Part shown: piece by piece, positions 34,755 to 42,585 of the stretch
Position numbering within the stretch: position 1 is the first letter of the stretch
Layout of the letters: each line of letters starts with the position of its first letter
Source of the DNA: Sphingobacteriales bacterium 50-39
GTDB taxonomy: Bacteria > Bacteroidota > Bacteroidia > Chitinophagales > Chitinophagaceae
DNA length: 64,000 nt
Direction: 5' to 3'
NCBI GenBank assembly: GCA_001898505.1
Contig: MKTZ01000010.1
Coordinates: 186,001 to 250,000 of the forward strand
Notes under the pieces: model-generated
What the model saw: the letters and a program-made list of their open reading frames with translations, nothing else
Told to the model about the DNA's origin: nothing
The model's database searches: none
Program-made: the position numbers and the translations under genes

Positions 34755-35645
34755 ATGTCTAATCCATCCTCCCGACGTCTTGCTATCAAGAACATTGTAG
34801 CGGGGACAGCAGTATTGGGAACAGCGGGTATGCTGTCGTCCTTTGACAGCCCTGAAGAAGCAAATCAAAAGAACATGGCCTTTAAGGGTAATATCAATCA
34901 CTCCGTATGCCGGTGGTGCTATGGGGACATTCCATTGGATCAATTATGTAAAGCGGTAAAGAAGATAGGTTTTAGCGCCATCGATCTGGTAGGTCCTAAA
35001 GACTGGCCTGTGTTGAAGGAGAACGGCATCTGGTCGTCCATGTGCAATGGGGCGGAGATAAGTCTGACCAAGGGCTGGAATCATACGGAATATCATGAGA
35101 CGCTGATAAAGAACTATACCGAGCACATCGATCTTGTCGCCACCGCGGGTTATAAGAACCTCATTTGTTTCAGCGGTAATTGCGAAGGGATGGATAGGGA
35201 AACGGGTCTAAAGAATTGTGTGGATGGATTGAAAAAGATCATCGGGCAGGCGGAGAAAAGCGGGGTCATTATCCATATGGAGCTGCTGAACAGCAAGGTG
35301 AATCATCCCGACCAGATGTGCGACAATTCAAAATGGGGTGTCGAACTGGTGAAGCGGGTGGGTTCCGAAAATTTCAAGCTGTTGTATGATATCTATCATA
35401 TGCAGATAGATGAGGGAGATGTTATCCGGACCATCAACGACAATCATCAATATTTTGGTCATTATCATACGGGTGGGGTACCTGGTCGTCATGAGATCGA
35501 CGATTCGCAGGAGCTTTATTATCCTGCCATCATGAAGGCGATAGTGGCTACAGGATACAAGGGCTATGTGGCGCAGGAGTTCATACCTGCCAGACCGGAC
35601 AAGCTGAGGAGCCTGAAGCAGGGCGTACGCATCTGTGATGTGTAA
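34755..35645 (+). CDS. Exported hydroxypyruvate-isomerase-like TIM-barrel protein
   Basis: 296-residue protein with a Tat-like leader (RRLAIKNIVAGTAVLG...) followed by a hydroxypyruvate isomerase/xylose isomerase-like barrel. Metal-site residues are suggested by HMELLNSKVNHPDQMCDNSKWG (Glu), YDIYHMQIDEGD (Asp, His), GHYHTGGVPGRHEID (His) and YVAQEFIP (Glu). It is probably an envelope isomerase or epimerase in the same pathway as the cytoplasmic one at 30944-31999. Two related isomerases in opposite compartments of one locus is notable. Confidence 0.87.
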   Translation: MSNPSSRRLAIKNIVAGTAVLGTAGMLSSFDSPEEANQKNMAFKGNINHSVCRWCYGDIPLDQLCKAVKKIGFSAIDLVGPKDWPVLKENGIWSSMCNGAEISLTKGWNHTEYHETLIKNYTEHIDLVATAGYKNLICFSGNCEGMDRETGLKNCVDGLKKIIGQAEKSGVIIHMELLNSKVNHPDQMCDNSKWGVELVKRVGSENFKLLYDIYHMQIDEGDVIRTINDNHQYFGHYHTGGVPGRHEIDDSQELYYPAIMKAIVATGYKGYVAQEFIPARPDKLRSLKQGVRICDV

Positions 35646-35696
35646 TGATGGGCCGTCCATGAAAATGATCTTTTCAATTTTTAAATACTAACGTGT

Positions 35697-37376
35697 ATGG
35701 CTGACAATACGTATGATGCAATTGTGATCGGGTCGGGTATTAGTGGAGGCTGGGCCGCCAAGGAGCTTACCGAAAAAGGATTAAGTACTATAATGCTGGA
35801 GCGGGGCCGCAACATCGAGCATATAAAAGATTATCCGAGCGCCAACAAAGAGGCCTGGGATTTTCCTCATCGCGGAAAGGCTACTGAGCAGATGAAGCAT
35901 GATTATCCCGTGCTGAAAAGGGATTATCCACTGAGCGAATGGAACCTGGACTTTTGGGTAAAGGACAGTGAATGTCCTTATACGGAGACAAAGCGATTTG
36001 ACTGGTTCAGGGGTTATCATGTTGGCGGAAGATCGTTGATGTGGGGACGTCAGAGCTACCGTTTTAGCGACTTCGACTTTGAAGCGAATGCGAAAGAAGG
36101 AATTGGCGTGGATTGGCCCATCCGTTATAAAGAGATCGCGCCCTGGTATGACTATGTCGAAAGATTTGCGGGGATCAGTGGAAGTAAGGAGGGGTTGCCT
36201 CAATTACCGGATGGTCAGTACCTGCCTCCTTATGATATGACGTGCGTGGAGAAGGATGTTTCGGCCCGGATAAAGGAGCATTACAAGGGCATGCGACATA
36301 TGATCATCGGCAGGACGGCCAATATCACCGTACCGCATGGCGGAAGGCCCGGCTGCCAGTTCCGGAACAAATGCGCGCTGGGCTGTCCATTTGGGGGATA
36401 TTTCAGCACACAATCGTCTACGCTGCCTGCTGCGATGAAGACAGGCAAGCTTACATTGCGTCCCTGGTCCATTGTCACCAAGATCCTGTATGATAAAGAT
36501 AAAAAGAAGGCAACGGGCGTAGAGGTATTGGATGCGGAAACGAACAAGACCTACCAGTATTTTGCAAAGATCATTTTCCTGAATGCGTCTACGCTGAACA
36601 GCGCCTGGATACTGATGAATTCCGCTACGGATATATGGCCCGACGGATTGGGCAGCAGCAGCGGCGAACTGGGGCATAACCTGATGGACCATCATCTGGG
36701 TGTGGGCGCCGGCGGACATGTAGAGGGTTATGAGGACAAGTATTATTTCGGCAGACGCGCCAATGGTATCTATATTCCCCGGTATCGCAATCTTTTTGGC
36801 GACAAACGGGATTATCTGCGTGGCTTTGGCTATCAGGGTGGAGGAGGCCGTGAAGGGTATAATCATGAGATAGCGGAATACGCCATTGGAAAGGAATACA
36901 AGGAGGCGTTGACAGAGCCAGGTCCGTGGAGAATGAATATCGGGGGATTTGGCGAGATACTTCCTTATCATGAAAATAAGGTGACGCTGGACAAGACAAA
37001 GAAGGACAAATGGGGGTTGAATATATTGAACATCGATGCCGAATGGAAGGAGAATGAGCGTAAGATGAGGATTGACATGATGAATGATGCTATTGAAATG
37101 CTGGAGGCGGCGGGAGTGAAGAATGTCAAAGGCCATGATGGCGATGGGACTATCGGGCGCGGTATCCATGAGATGGGTACGGCGCGGATGGGGAAGGATC
37201 CCAAGACCTCTGTGCTGAATTCATTCAACCAGGTATGGGATGCGAAGAACGTGTTTGTCACTGACGGATCGTTTATGACCTCTGCGGCCTGTGTAAATCC
37301 TTCCCTCACGTATATGGCGATGACGGCAAGGGCGGCGGACCATGCGGTAAACGAGCTTAAAAAAGGTAATATATGA
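35697..37376 (+). CDS. GMC-family FAD dehydrogenase (3-keto-sugar forming type)
   Basis: 559-residue FAD flavoprotein without its own signal peptide. An FAD-binding start, VIGSGISGGWAAKEL (Gly12, Gly14, Gly17), is present. The C-terminal GMC domain has HEMGTARMG with catalytic His491 and CVNPSLTYMA with Asn534. A cysteine triplet Cys220-x5-Cys226-x3-Cys230-Pro resembles the [3Fe-4S] site of FAD glucose and gluconate dehydrogenases (inference). It resembles glucoside 3-dehydrogenase/LacA-type enzymes. It overlaps the next GMC gene by 4 bp (ATGA) and is presumably carried across the membrane with the Tat small subunit at 39058. Confidence 0.93.
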   Translation: MADNTYDAIVIGSGISGGWAAKELTEKGLSTIMLERGRNIEHIKDYPSANKEAWDFPHRGKATEQMKHDYPVLKRDYPLSEWNLDFWVKDSECPYTETKRFDWFRGYHVGGRSLMWGRQSYRFSDFDFEANAKEGIGVDWPIRYKEIAPWYDYVERFAGISGSKEGLPQLPDGQYLPPYDMTCVEKDVSARIKEHYKGMRHMIIGRTANITVPHGGRPGCQFRNKCALGCPFGGYFSTQSSTLPAAMKTGKLTLRPWSIVTKILYDKDKKKATGVEVLDAETNKTYQYFAKIIFLNASTLNSAWILMNSATDIWPDGLGSSSGELGHNLMDHHLGVGAGGHVEGYEDKYYFGRRANGIYIPRYRNLFGDKRDYLRGFGYQGGGGREGYNHEIAEYAIGKEYKEALTEPGPWRMNIGGFGEILPYHENKVTLDKTKKDKWGLNILNIDAEWKENERKMRIDMMNDAIEMLEAAGVKNVKGHDGDGTIGRGIHEMGTARMGKDPKTSVLNSFNQVWDAKNVFVTDGSFMTSAACVNPSLTYMAMTARAADHAVNELKKGNI

Positions 37377-39046
37377 ACACCTATGACGCCATCGTTATTG
37401 GATCGGGTATCAGCGGCGGGTGGGCGGCGAAGGAGCTCACTGAAAAAGGGCTGCGTACCCTGATGCTGGAGCGGGGGCGGAACTTCGAGCATATAAAAGA
37501 TTACACGGACACCAATAAGGATCCCTGGGAATTCCCTCATAGGGGAAAGGTGACGCAGCAGGAATTAAAGGACCATCCTTATATCGGAAGGACATGGGGC
37601 GCCACGGAGGCTGTAATAAAGTACTGGGCTAAGGATGTGGACTGTCCTTATACGGAGACAAAGCCTTTCAACTGGTGGAGGTCCTACCAACTGGGAGGGC
37701 GAAGCATTCTCTGGGGCAGGCAAAGCTATCGTTGGAGCGACCTTGATTTTGAGGCCAATGCCAGGGACGGTTGGGCCATCGACTGGCCAATTCGCTATAA
37801 GGATATTGCGCCCTGGTATGATCATGTCGAGCGTTTTGCCGGTGTCAGCGGTTCGGTGGAAGGGTTAGCGCAATTGCCGGATGGTCATTTCCTGCCGCCG
37901 ATGGAAATGAATTGTGTGGAGAAGGATGTGGCGGCGCGTATAAAAGAGCGTTGGAAGGGCCAGCGGCATATGATCATTGGCAGGGTGGCTAATCTGACGG
38001 CGCCTATACCGGGACGCACGCAATGTCAGTTCAGGAACCGTTGCTGGGAGGGCTGTCCTTTTGGGGGCTATTTTAGTACACAGTCTTCCACATTGCCGGC
38101 GGCTGTAGCTACCGGTAACCTGACCGTAAGGCCTTATTCTATTGTCACCAGGATATTGTATGACAAGGACAGCCGGAAGGCAAAGGGGGTGGAAGTATTG
38201 GATGCGGAAACGAACAACACCTATGAGTTCTATGCCAAGATCATCTTTGTCAATGCCAGCGCCCTGAACAGCGCCTGGGTATTGATGAATTCGGCAACGG
38301 ATATTTGGCCCGAAGGATTGGGGAGCAGCAGCGGGGAACTGGGGCATAATATCATGGACCACCACTATAATGTGGGGGCGGCAGGAGTTTTTGAAGGCTA
38401 TGAAGACAAATATGTCTATGGCCGCCGGGCGAACGGCATTTATATAACGCGGTTTGCCAATTTTTTTGGGGACAAACGGGATTATCTGCGCGGCTTTGGC
38501 TACCAGGGCGGCGCCAGCCGGGAAGACTGGAGGAGAAGCGTAGCGGAGCTGAGCATTGGGGCCCAATTAAAAGAAACGCTGACAGAACCCGGGGCATGGA
38601 CCATGGGATTGACGGGTTTTGGAGAGCTGCTGCCTTATCATGATAATAAGATATCGCTGGATAAAAATAAGAAGGATAAGTGGGGGCTGCCTGTGCTGAA
38701 CATGGATGCCGAGCTAAAGGATAATGAGAAGAGGATGCGGAAGGACATGGCGGCGGAGGGAGTAGCGATGCTGGAGGCTGCGGGCGCGAAGAAAGTGCAT
38801 TCGTGGGATAATGGGCATCATGTAGGGGATGGTATTCATGAGATGGGGTCGGCGCGTATGGGGAAGGACCCCAAGACATCGGTGTTGAATGAGCATAACC
38901 AGGTGTGGGATGCTAAAAATGTTTTTGTAACGGACGGCGCCTGTATGACTTCGGCCGCCTGTCAGAACCCTTCGCTGACCTATATGGCATTGACCGCCAG
39001 GGCAGCGGATTTTGCAGTGAAGGAACTAAAAAAAGGTAATATTTAA
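37373..39046 (+). CDS. GMC-family FAD dehydrogenase, second tandem copy
   Basis: 557-residue paralogue of the preceding gene, alike along its whole length. It has the same FAD start (VIGSGISGGWAAKEL), the same Cys triplet (Cys218-x5-Cys224-x3-Cys228-Pro), and the same catalytic ends HEMGSARMG and CQNPSLTYMA. Differences cluster in the region after the first FAD part (GRTWGATEAVIKYWAKDVDCPYTETK) and around residues 370-420, which may shape substrate choice. The ATGA overlap with the first copy indicates translational coupling. Recent duplication is likely, but both frames are intact. A small subunit gene follows 11 bp later. Confidence 0.93.
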   Translation: MNTYDAIVIGSGISGGWAAKELTEKGLRTLMLERGRNFEHIKDYTDTNKDPWEFPHRGKVTQQELKDHPYIGRTWGATEAVIKYWAKDVDCPYTETKPFNWWRSYQLGGRSILWGRQSYRWSDLDFEANARDGWAIDWPIRYKDIAPWYDHVERFAGVSGSVEGLAQLPDGHFLPPMEMNCVEKDVAARIKERWKGQRHMIIGRVANLTAPIPGRTQCQFRNRCWEGCPFGGYFSTQSSTLPAAVATGNLTVRPYSIVTRILYDKDSRKAKGVEVLDAETNNTYEFYAKIIFVNASALNSAWVLMNSATDIWPEGLGSSSGELGHNIMDHHYNVGAAGVFEGYEDKYVYGRRANGIYITRFANFFGDKRDYLRGFGYQGGASREDWRRSVAELSIGAQLKETLTEPGAWTMGLTGFGELLPYHDNKISLDKNKKDKWGLPVLNMDAELKDNEKRMRKDMAAEGVAMLEAAGAKKVHSWDNGHHVGDGIHEMGSARMGKDPKTSVLNEHNQVWDAKNVFVTDGACMTSAACQNPSLTYMALTARAADFAVKELKKGNI

Positions 39047-39057
39047 AAATTTGCACT

Positions 39058-39636
39058 ATGAATAGAAGAGAAGCAATATCGAGAGTAAGCCTGCTGCTGG
39101 GTGGTACGATCCTGGGGGCGGAAGCTTTTCTGGCCGGGTGTCGCCAGCCTGATAAGAATATCGGCGGCGCCGGTATCAATTTCTCGAATGACGACGTCGC
39201 CTTTTTGGACGAGGTAGCGGAGACTATCCTGCCTGCGACGGATACGCCGGGCGCCAAGGAGGCGAAGGTGGGGGATTTTATGACCCGCATAGTCCGTGAT
39301 TGTTACACCGAGAAGGATCAGAAGGTATTTGTCGATGGCATGCAAAAGCTGAATGAAGCCAGCAAGAAAAAGAATGGCCATTCTTTCCTCGATGCGAGCG
39401 CGCAGGAAAGACATGACCTGCTGGTGGATCTGGACAAGGAGCAAAAGCAGTATACCGATAAGAAAAAAGAAGGCGACCCTCCGCATTATTTCAGGTTGAT
39501 GAAGGAGCTGACTCTCTGGGGGTATTTCACATCAGAGCCGGGAGCTACCAAGGCATTGCGTTATGTAGCCGTACCGGGGAAATACCAGGGATGTATCGAC
39601 TATAAGAAGGGAGAGAAGGCCTGGGCGACTACATAA
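39058..39636 (+). CDS. Gluconate 2-dehydrogenase subunit 3-like Tat lipoprotein
   Basis: 192-residue small subunit of a membrane-bound sugar dehydrogenase. The N-terminus NRREAISRVSLLLGG is a Tat signal, followed by a lipobox ending LAGC (about residue 24). The body contains DDVAFLDEVAETILPATDTPGAKEAKVGDFMTRIVRDCY, the hallmark of the subunit 3 family. In gluconate and fructose dehydrogenases the small subunit carries the Tat signal and exports the flavin subunit with it. That fits two GMC proteins here that lack signals. It is the last gene of the operon. Confidence 0.93.
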   Translation: MNRREAISRVSLLLGGTILGAEAFLAGCRQPDKNIGGAGINFSNDDVAFLDEVAETILPATDTPGAKEAKVGDFMTRIVRDCYTEKDQKVFVDGMQKLNEASKKKNGHSFLDASAQERHDLLVDLDKEQKQYTDKKKEGDPPHYFRLMKELTLWGYFTSEPGATKALRYVAVPGKYQGCIDYKKGEKAWATT

Positions 39637-39660
39637 TAACTTTCAGGGAAACTTTTCCAC

Positions 39661-39668
39661 TATCTTTG
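39661..39668 (+). promoter_or_regulatory. Exact TAnnTTTG box before the DMT transporter gene
   Basis: TATCTTTG fully matches the Bacteroidota -7 element and ends 6 bp before the ATG at 39675. A -33 TTG at the right distance is absent. A start near 39675 would make the message essentially leaderless. Confidence 0.4.
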
Positions 39669-39674
39669 GGGCAT

Positions 39675-40106
39675 ATGCTGAATATTCCATCCTGGTTGGC
39701 ATATGCATTATTATCTGCAGTTTTTGCTGCCCTGACGGCTATATTCGCCAAGGCCGGACTAAAGGATGTCAATTCCGATCTGGCGACGGCCGTGCGCACT
39801 GCGGTGGTATTACTTATCACCTGGGGTATCGTGTTCTATAGGGGACATGGCAGGGAGGTGACCGGCTTGTCCCGCAACAATTGGATCTTTCTTATTCTAT
39901 CTGCCATTGCCACAGGCTTGTCGTGGGTGTTTTATTACCGGGCTTTACAATTAGGGAAGGTGTCTGAAGTGAGTGTCATCGACAAGGGCAGTATTGTCTT
40001 TACCATTTTATTGTCCTTTTTCTTTCTTCGGGAGCCATTGACGCCGCGGATAATACTCGCGGCGCTGCTAATTTTTGCGGGCATGTTGGTACTGGTTTGG
40101 AAATAA
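39675..40106 (+). CDS. Half-size DMT (EamA-type) transporter
   Basis: 143-residue membrane protein with five hydrophobic segments and one EamA-type repeat (LLSAVFAALTAIFAKAGL... and FYYRALQLGKVSEVSVIDKGSIVFTILLSFFFLREPLTPR). Full EamA proteins have two repeats; this one is a single half and probably works as a dimer, as known for small DMT members. Start set at the ATG at 39675, which removes three unlikely upstream codons. Substrate unknown. It is 38 bp after the dehydrogenase operon, but the exact -7 box suggests its own promoter. Confidence 0.88.
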   Translation: MLNIPSWLAYALLSAVFAALTAIFAKAGLKDVNSDLATAVRTAVVLLITWGIVFYRGHGREVTGLSRNNWIFLILSAIATGLSWVFYYRALQLGKVSEVSVIDKGSIVFTILLSFFFLREPLTPRIILAALLIFAGMLVLVWK

Positions 40107-40119
40107 TTCGATAAAAATC

Positions 40120-40950
40120 ATGATAGATTCTGTCTGGCTGTTGTTTGCAATTGGATTATTGGTAGGAGGGCTCGGAACGTTGATAGGAGCTGGGGGAGGT
40201 TTTATTTTAGTTCCTGTCCTGCTTTTTTTATATCCTTCTTTGCAACCGGACGCTATCACGGCCATTTCGATGGCTATTGTCGCGTGTAATGCTGTCTCAG
40301 GGACTGTGGCATATGCGAGGGCGCATCGGATCGATTATCGGGCGGGTGTACAATTTGCGGCCTTTACCATACCGGGGAGCGTTATAGGGGTAATGGTCAC
40401 GCGATATATTTCGAGATCGTTCTTTGCTATTGTATTTGGGTCGTTGCTGGTGTTGCTGGCTTTATATCTGTTGTTGAAGAAGGATGGGCGTCAGAAGATA
40501 CCTGTGAACAAGGGATATGGAAGATCGACACAGGTGAGTATCCTGACGGACAGGAATGGAGAGACCTATCGTTATTCCTTTAACAAATATATCGGATGGG
40601 GCATTAGTCTGATCGTGGGGTTTATTTCACCCATACTGGGCATTGGAGGCGGCATTATACATGTGCCGGCCCTGATCAACTGGCTGCAATTTCCCGTGCA
40701 TGTCGCCACTGCTACTTCTCATTTTATCCTGGCTGTCATGTCGGTGGTCAGCGTGGTGGTGCATATCGTACAGGGCAGCTATCAGGATGCTGCTATACAA
40801 AGAATGGTACTCTGTCTGGGTGTTGGGGCCATCATCGGGGCGCAGGTAGGGGCTTATTTTTCTCATCGTGTAAAGGGCCGTGCTATCGAGAGGGCGCTGG
40901 CCGTCAGCCTGGGGTTAGTGGGTATTCGGATTCTGCTGGGGCATCATTAA
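40120..40950 (+). CDS. TauE/SafE-family sulfite/anion permease-like protein
   Basis: 276-residue membrane protein with the duplicated TauE/SafE pattern: GLLVGGLGTLIGAGGGFILVPVLLFLYP near the start and GFISPILGIGGGIIHVPALINWLQFP in the second half. Family members export or import sulfonates, sulfite or other organic anions; the substrate here is unknown. The ATG at 40120 is preferred because the first membrane helix starts there and the longer frame overlaps the preceding gene. It follows the DMT gene by 13 bp and may be cotranscribed. Confidence 0.88.
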   Translation: MIDSVWLLFAIGLLVGGLGTLIGAGGGFILVPVLLFLYPSLQPDAITAISMAIVACNAVSGTVAYARAHRIDYRAGVQFAAFTIPGSVIGVMVTRYISRSFFAIVFGSLLVLLALYLLLKKDGRQKIPVNKGYGRSTQVSILTDRNGETYRYSFNKYIGWGISLIVGFISPILGIGGGIIHVPALINWLQFPVHVATATSHFILAVMSVVSVVVHIVQGSYQDAAIQRMVLCLGVGAIIGAQVGAYFSHRVKGRAIERALAVSLGLVGIRILLGHH

Positions 40951-41074
40951 TCTGGTTTTAATTTTAAACTTTTTTCTTTTCTGCAAGTCTGTAGACAATA
41001 ACCGGTAGGTTATTTGCATTTGAATGAATGTGCTCTTTTGAGGAAAGACTAAAACACAACGTAAAACCGCTAGT

Positions 41075-41542
41075 ATGACAAAACACGCTGTATTGACCCG
41101 AACGACCATGATTGTTGCTCTTTTTGTATCCTTATTTGCATTGGGTTCCTGTACGAAACATGTAACCCAGGTGGTGGACCAGGGTTTTTCTGCTATTTAC
41201 ACTATTAAAAGCACGGATTGGACTGCCGATACTTATACGGGAACTGGTGCTTATACGGGACTTCCTCCTGGTCCGATCAACCAGTATGCTGTCGTTCTGA
41301 ATGTCCCGGAGGTGGATGATAAGATCGTGGCCAATGGGGCTGTAATGGTTTATCTTTCTTTCGATGGAGGGAATACCTATGATGCGCTGCCGGCCGAGGA
41401 GGGTGGGGTATCGTATAATACCCTGCATTGGAAGAACTCGGTGTATATAGGGTTCCACACGTTGAACGGTTCAACTCCGTCGCTGCCTAGCGCGGATGTT
41501 ATTGCCAAGGTGGTGATCCTGGATGCGACCCCGTTGAATTAA
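41075..41542 (+). CDS. Small lipoprotein of unknown function
   Basis: 155-residue protein with a lipoprotein signal (FALGSC, Cys26) and a compact beta-rich body (VTQVVDQGFSAIYTIKSTDW, VMVYLSFDGGNTYDALP, VYIGFHTLNGS). The sequence resembles the small collagen-less stalk-type lipoproteins seen singly in Bacteroidota, but no family is recognised with confidence. It is preceded by a 124-bp AT-rich stretch and is closed by a good terminator at 41564-41605, so it is a single-gene unit. Confidence 0.72.
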   Translation: MTKHAVLTRTTMIVALFVSLFALGSCTKHVTQVVDQGFSAIYTIKSTDWTADTYTGTGAYTGLPPGPINQYAVVLNVPEVDDKIVANGAVMVYLSFDGGNTYDALPAEEGGVSYNTLHWKNSVYIGFHTLNGSTPSLPSADVIAKVVILDATPLN

Positions 41543-41563
41543 GTTTATTTCTATTAAAGAATA

Positions 41564-41605
41564 GGGCTCCCTCACCCGCCGGATGGTGGATGAGGGGGCT
41601 TTTTT
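41564..41605 (+). terminator. Rho-independent terminator after the 41075 lipoprotein
   Basis: GGGCTCCCTCACCC pairs with the later GGATGAGGGGGCTT (G-T pairs tolerated), followed by TTTTTTT. It ends the small lipoprotein gene 22 bp after its stop. Confidence 0.8.
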
Positions 41606-41607
41606 GT

Positions 41608-41645
41608 CCCTTGTCTGGTCCCGGATATTCCCTTGCCTGGTCCCG
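41608..41645. repeat. 16-bp direct repeat, 22-bp period
   Basis: CCCTTGTCTGGTCCCG (41608-41623) and CCCTTGCCTGGTCCCG (41630-41645) differ at one base. They lie between the terminator and the sigma gene and could be regulator binding sites. Confidence 0.6.
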
Positions 41646-41861
41646 CATTTACATTTTTTGAAAACTGCGACACCTTTTTTTGACCGCAGTTAGGGTTACA
41701 CCGGAATATCTCATTATTTTTAACAACAATAACCTCATAAACCTCGCATGCTATACCTCGAAATCCCGTTCATCCTCCTGGCGATGAGCCGTATATGGCC
41801 TAATAGTTGCCCTAACAATACATTCTTTCCTTTTTGGAGGGCCACTCTACGCTAAGATCCT

Positions 41862-42461
41862 GTGTCATTAGAGATTATATATAATGAAAAAGATGCTTTA
41901 GAGCGTATAGCCCAAGGGGACAGAACGGCCTTTAAGGTATTGTACGGGCATTATTACAAGGTGATCCAGAAGTACATAAGTCTTTTTGAACCCTCCAAGG
42001 ACAATTTAGATGAGCTGACACAGGATGTATTTGTGCGTATCTGGGAGAAAAGGGAGCGTTTAGTGGGAGTGGAGTCTTTATCGGGATATCTTTTTATGCT
42101 GACGCGTAATGTGGTCTTTAACTACATGCGGTCAGTGAGGGTGCAGCAACGGACCAGCGAGCTGAACGAAACAATGGATCCCGCGGGGGTGCATCATGTG
42201 GAGCATGCTTTGTTATACAAGCAGTATTATTCCATAGCTGTGGAGGGAATGGAAAAACTGCCTCCCGGCAGAAGGAGGATCCTGAAGATGAGTGTCGAGG
42301 AGGGGTTGACCCTGGATGAGATTGCGGAGAAGTTAAAAATTACCCGGGCTGGGGTAAAGAAACAGCTGTATGCTGCTACTGCATTTGTCAGGCAATATTT
42401 GCTGGAGCACGCCGAAATGACCCTTCTTTTGCTGGCCTTTCTTTCTCTTTTTGATAGATGA
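41862..42461 (+). CDS. FecI-like ECF RNA polymerase sigma factor
   Basis: 199-residue sigma-70 family ECF factor. Region 2 spans about 20-90 (ELTQDVFVRIWEKRERL, SLSGYLFMLTRNVVFNYMRS) and region 4 about 125-185 (MEKLPPGRRRILKMSVEEGLTLDEIAEKLKITRAGVKKQLYAAT). The GTG start gives MSLEIIYNEKDALERIAQGD, a usual N-terminus. The C-terminal end is unusually hydrophobic (MTLLLLAFLSLF). FecR-type anti-sigma follows, then an STN-bearing SusC, so it probably drives transcription of the SusC/SusD pair at 43775-48612 when ligand is transported. Confidence 0.93.
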   Translation: MSLEIIYNEKDALERIAQGDRTAFKVLYGHYYKVIQKYISLFEPSKDNLDELTQDVFVRIWEKRERLVGVESLSGYLFMLTRNVVFNYMRSVRVQQRTSELNETMDPAGVHHVEHALLYKQYYSIAVEGMEKLPPGRRRILKMSVEEGLTLDEIAEKLKITRAGVKKQLYAATAFVRQYLLEHAEMTLLLLAFLSLFDR

Positions 42462-42585
42462 AGAAAGATTTTAACCAATTGATCCTTAACTGTTTGCAAT
42501 TCTTTCTAAAAATTTATTAAAAAACCTGGCTTTCGAGGTATCCCCTGGTGATCGGGATGTGTCTTTATCATATCACCTTATTTTT

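Larger units (their letters stand above)
41543..41861. other. 319-bp intergenic region upstream of the sigma factor
   Basis: No gene is visible. It holds, in order: the terminator at 41564-41605, a 16-bp direct repeat (41608-41645), an inverted repeat AACTGCG...CGCAGTT (41663-41691), and then a T/A-rich stretch up to the GTG of the sigma gene with GGAGG at 41836-41840 about 21 bp upstream. Confidence 0.7.

Noticed and set aside
36204-37169. 321-codon minus-strand frame opposite the first GMC gene
   Set aside because: It lies inside a well-supported GMC gene; composition is that of a shadow frame.
35697-39046. Possibility that one of the tandem GMC copies is a pseudogene
   Set aside because: Both frames are full length with all catalytic, FAD and cysteine motifs.
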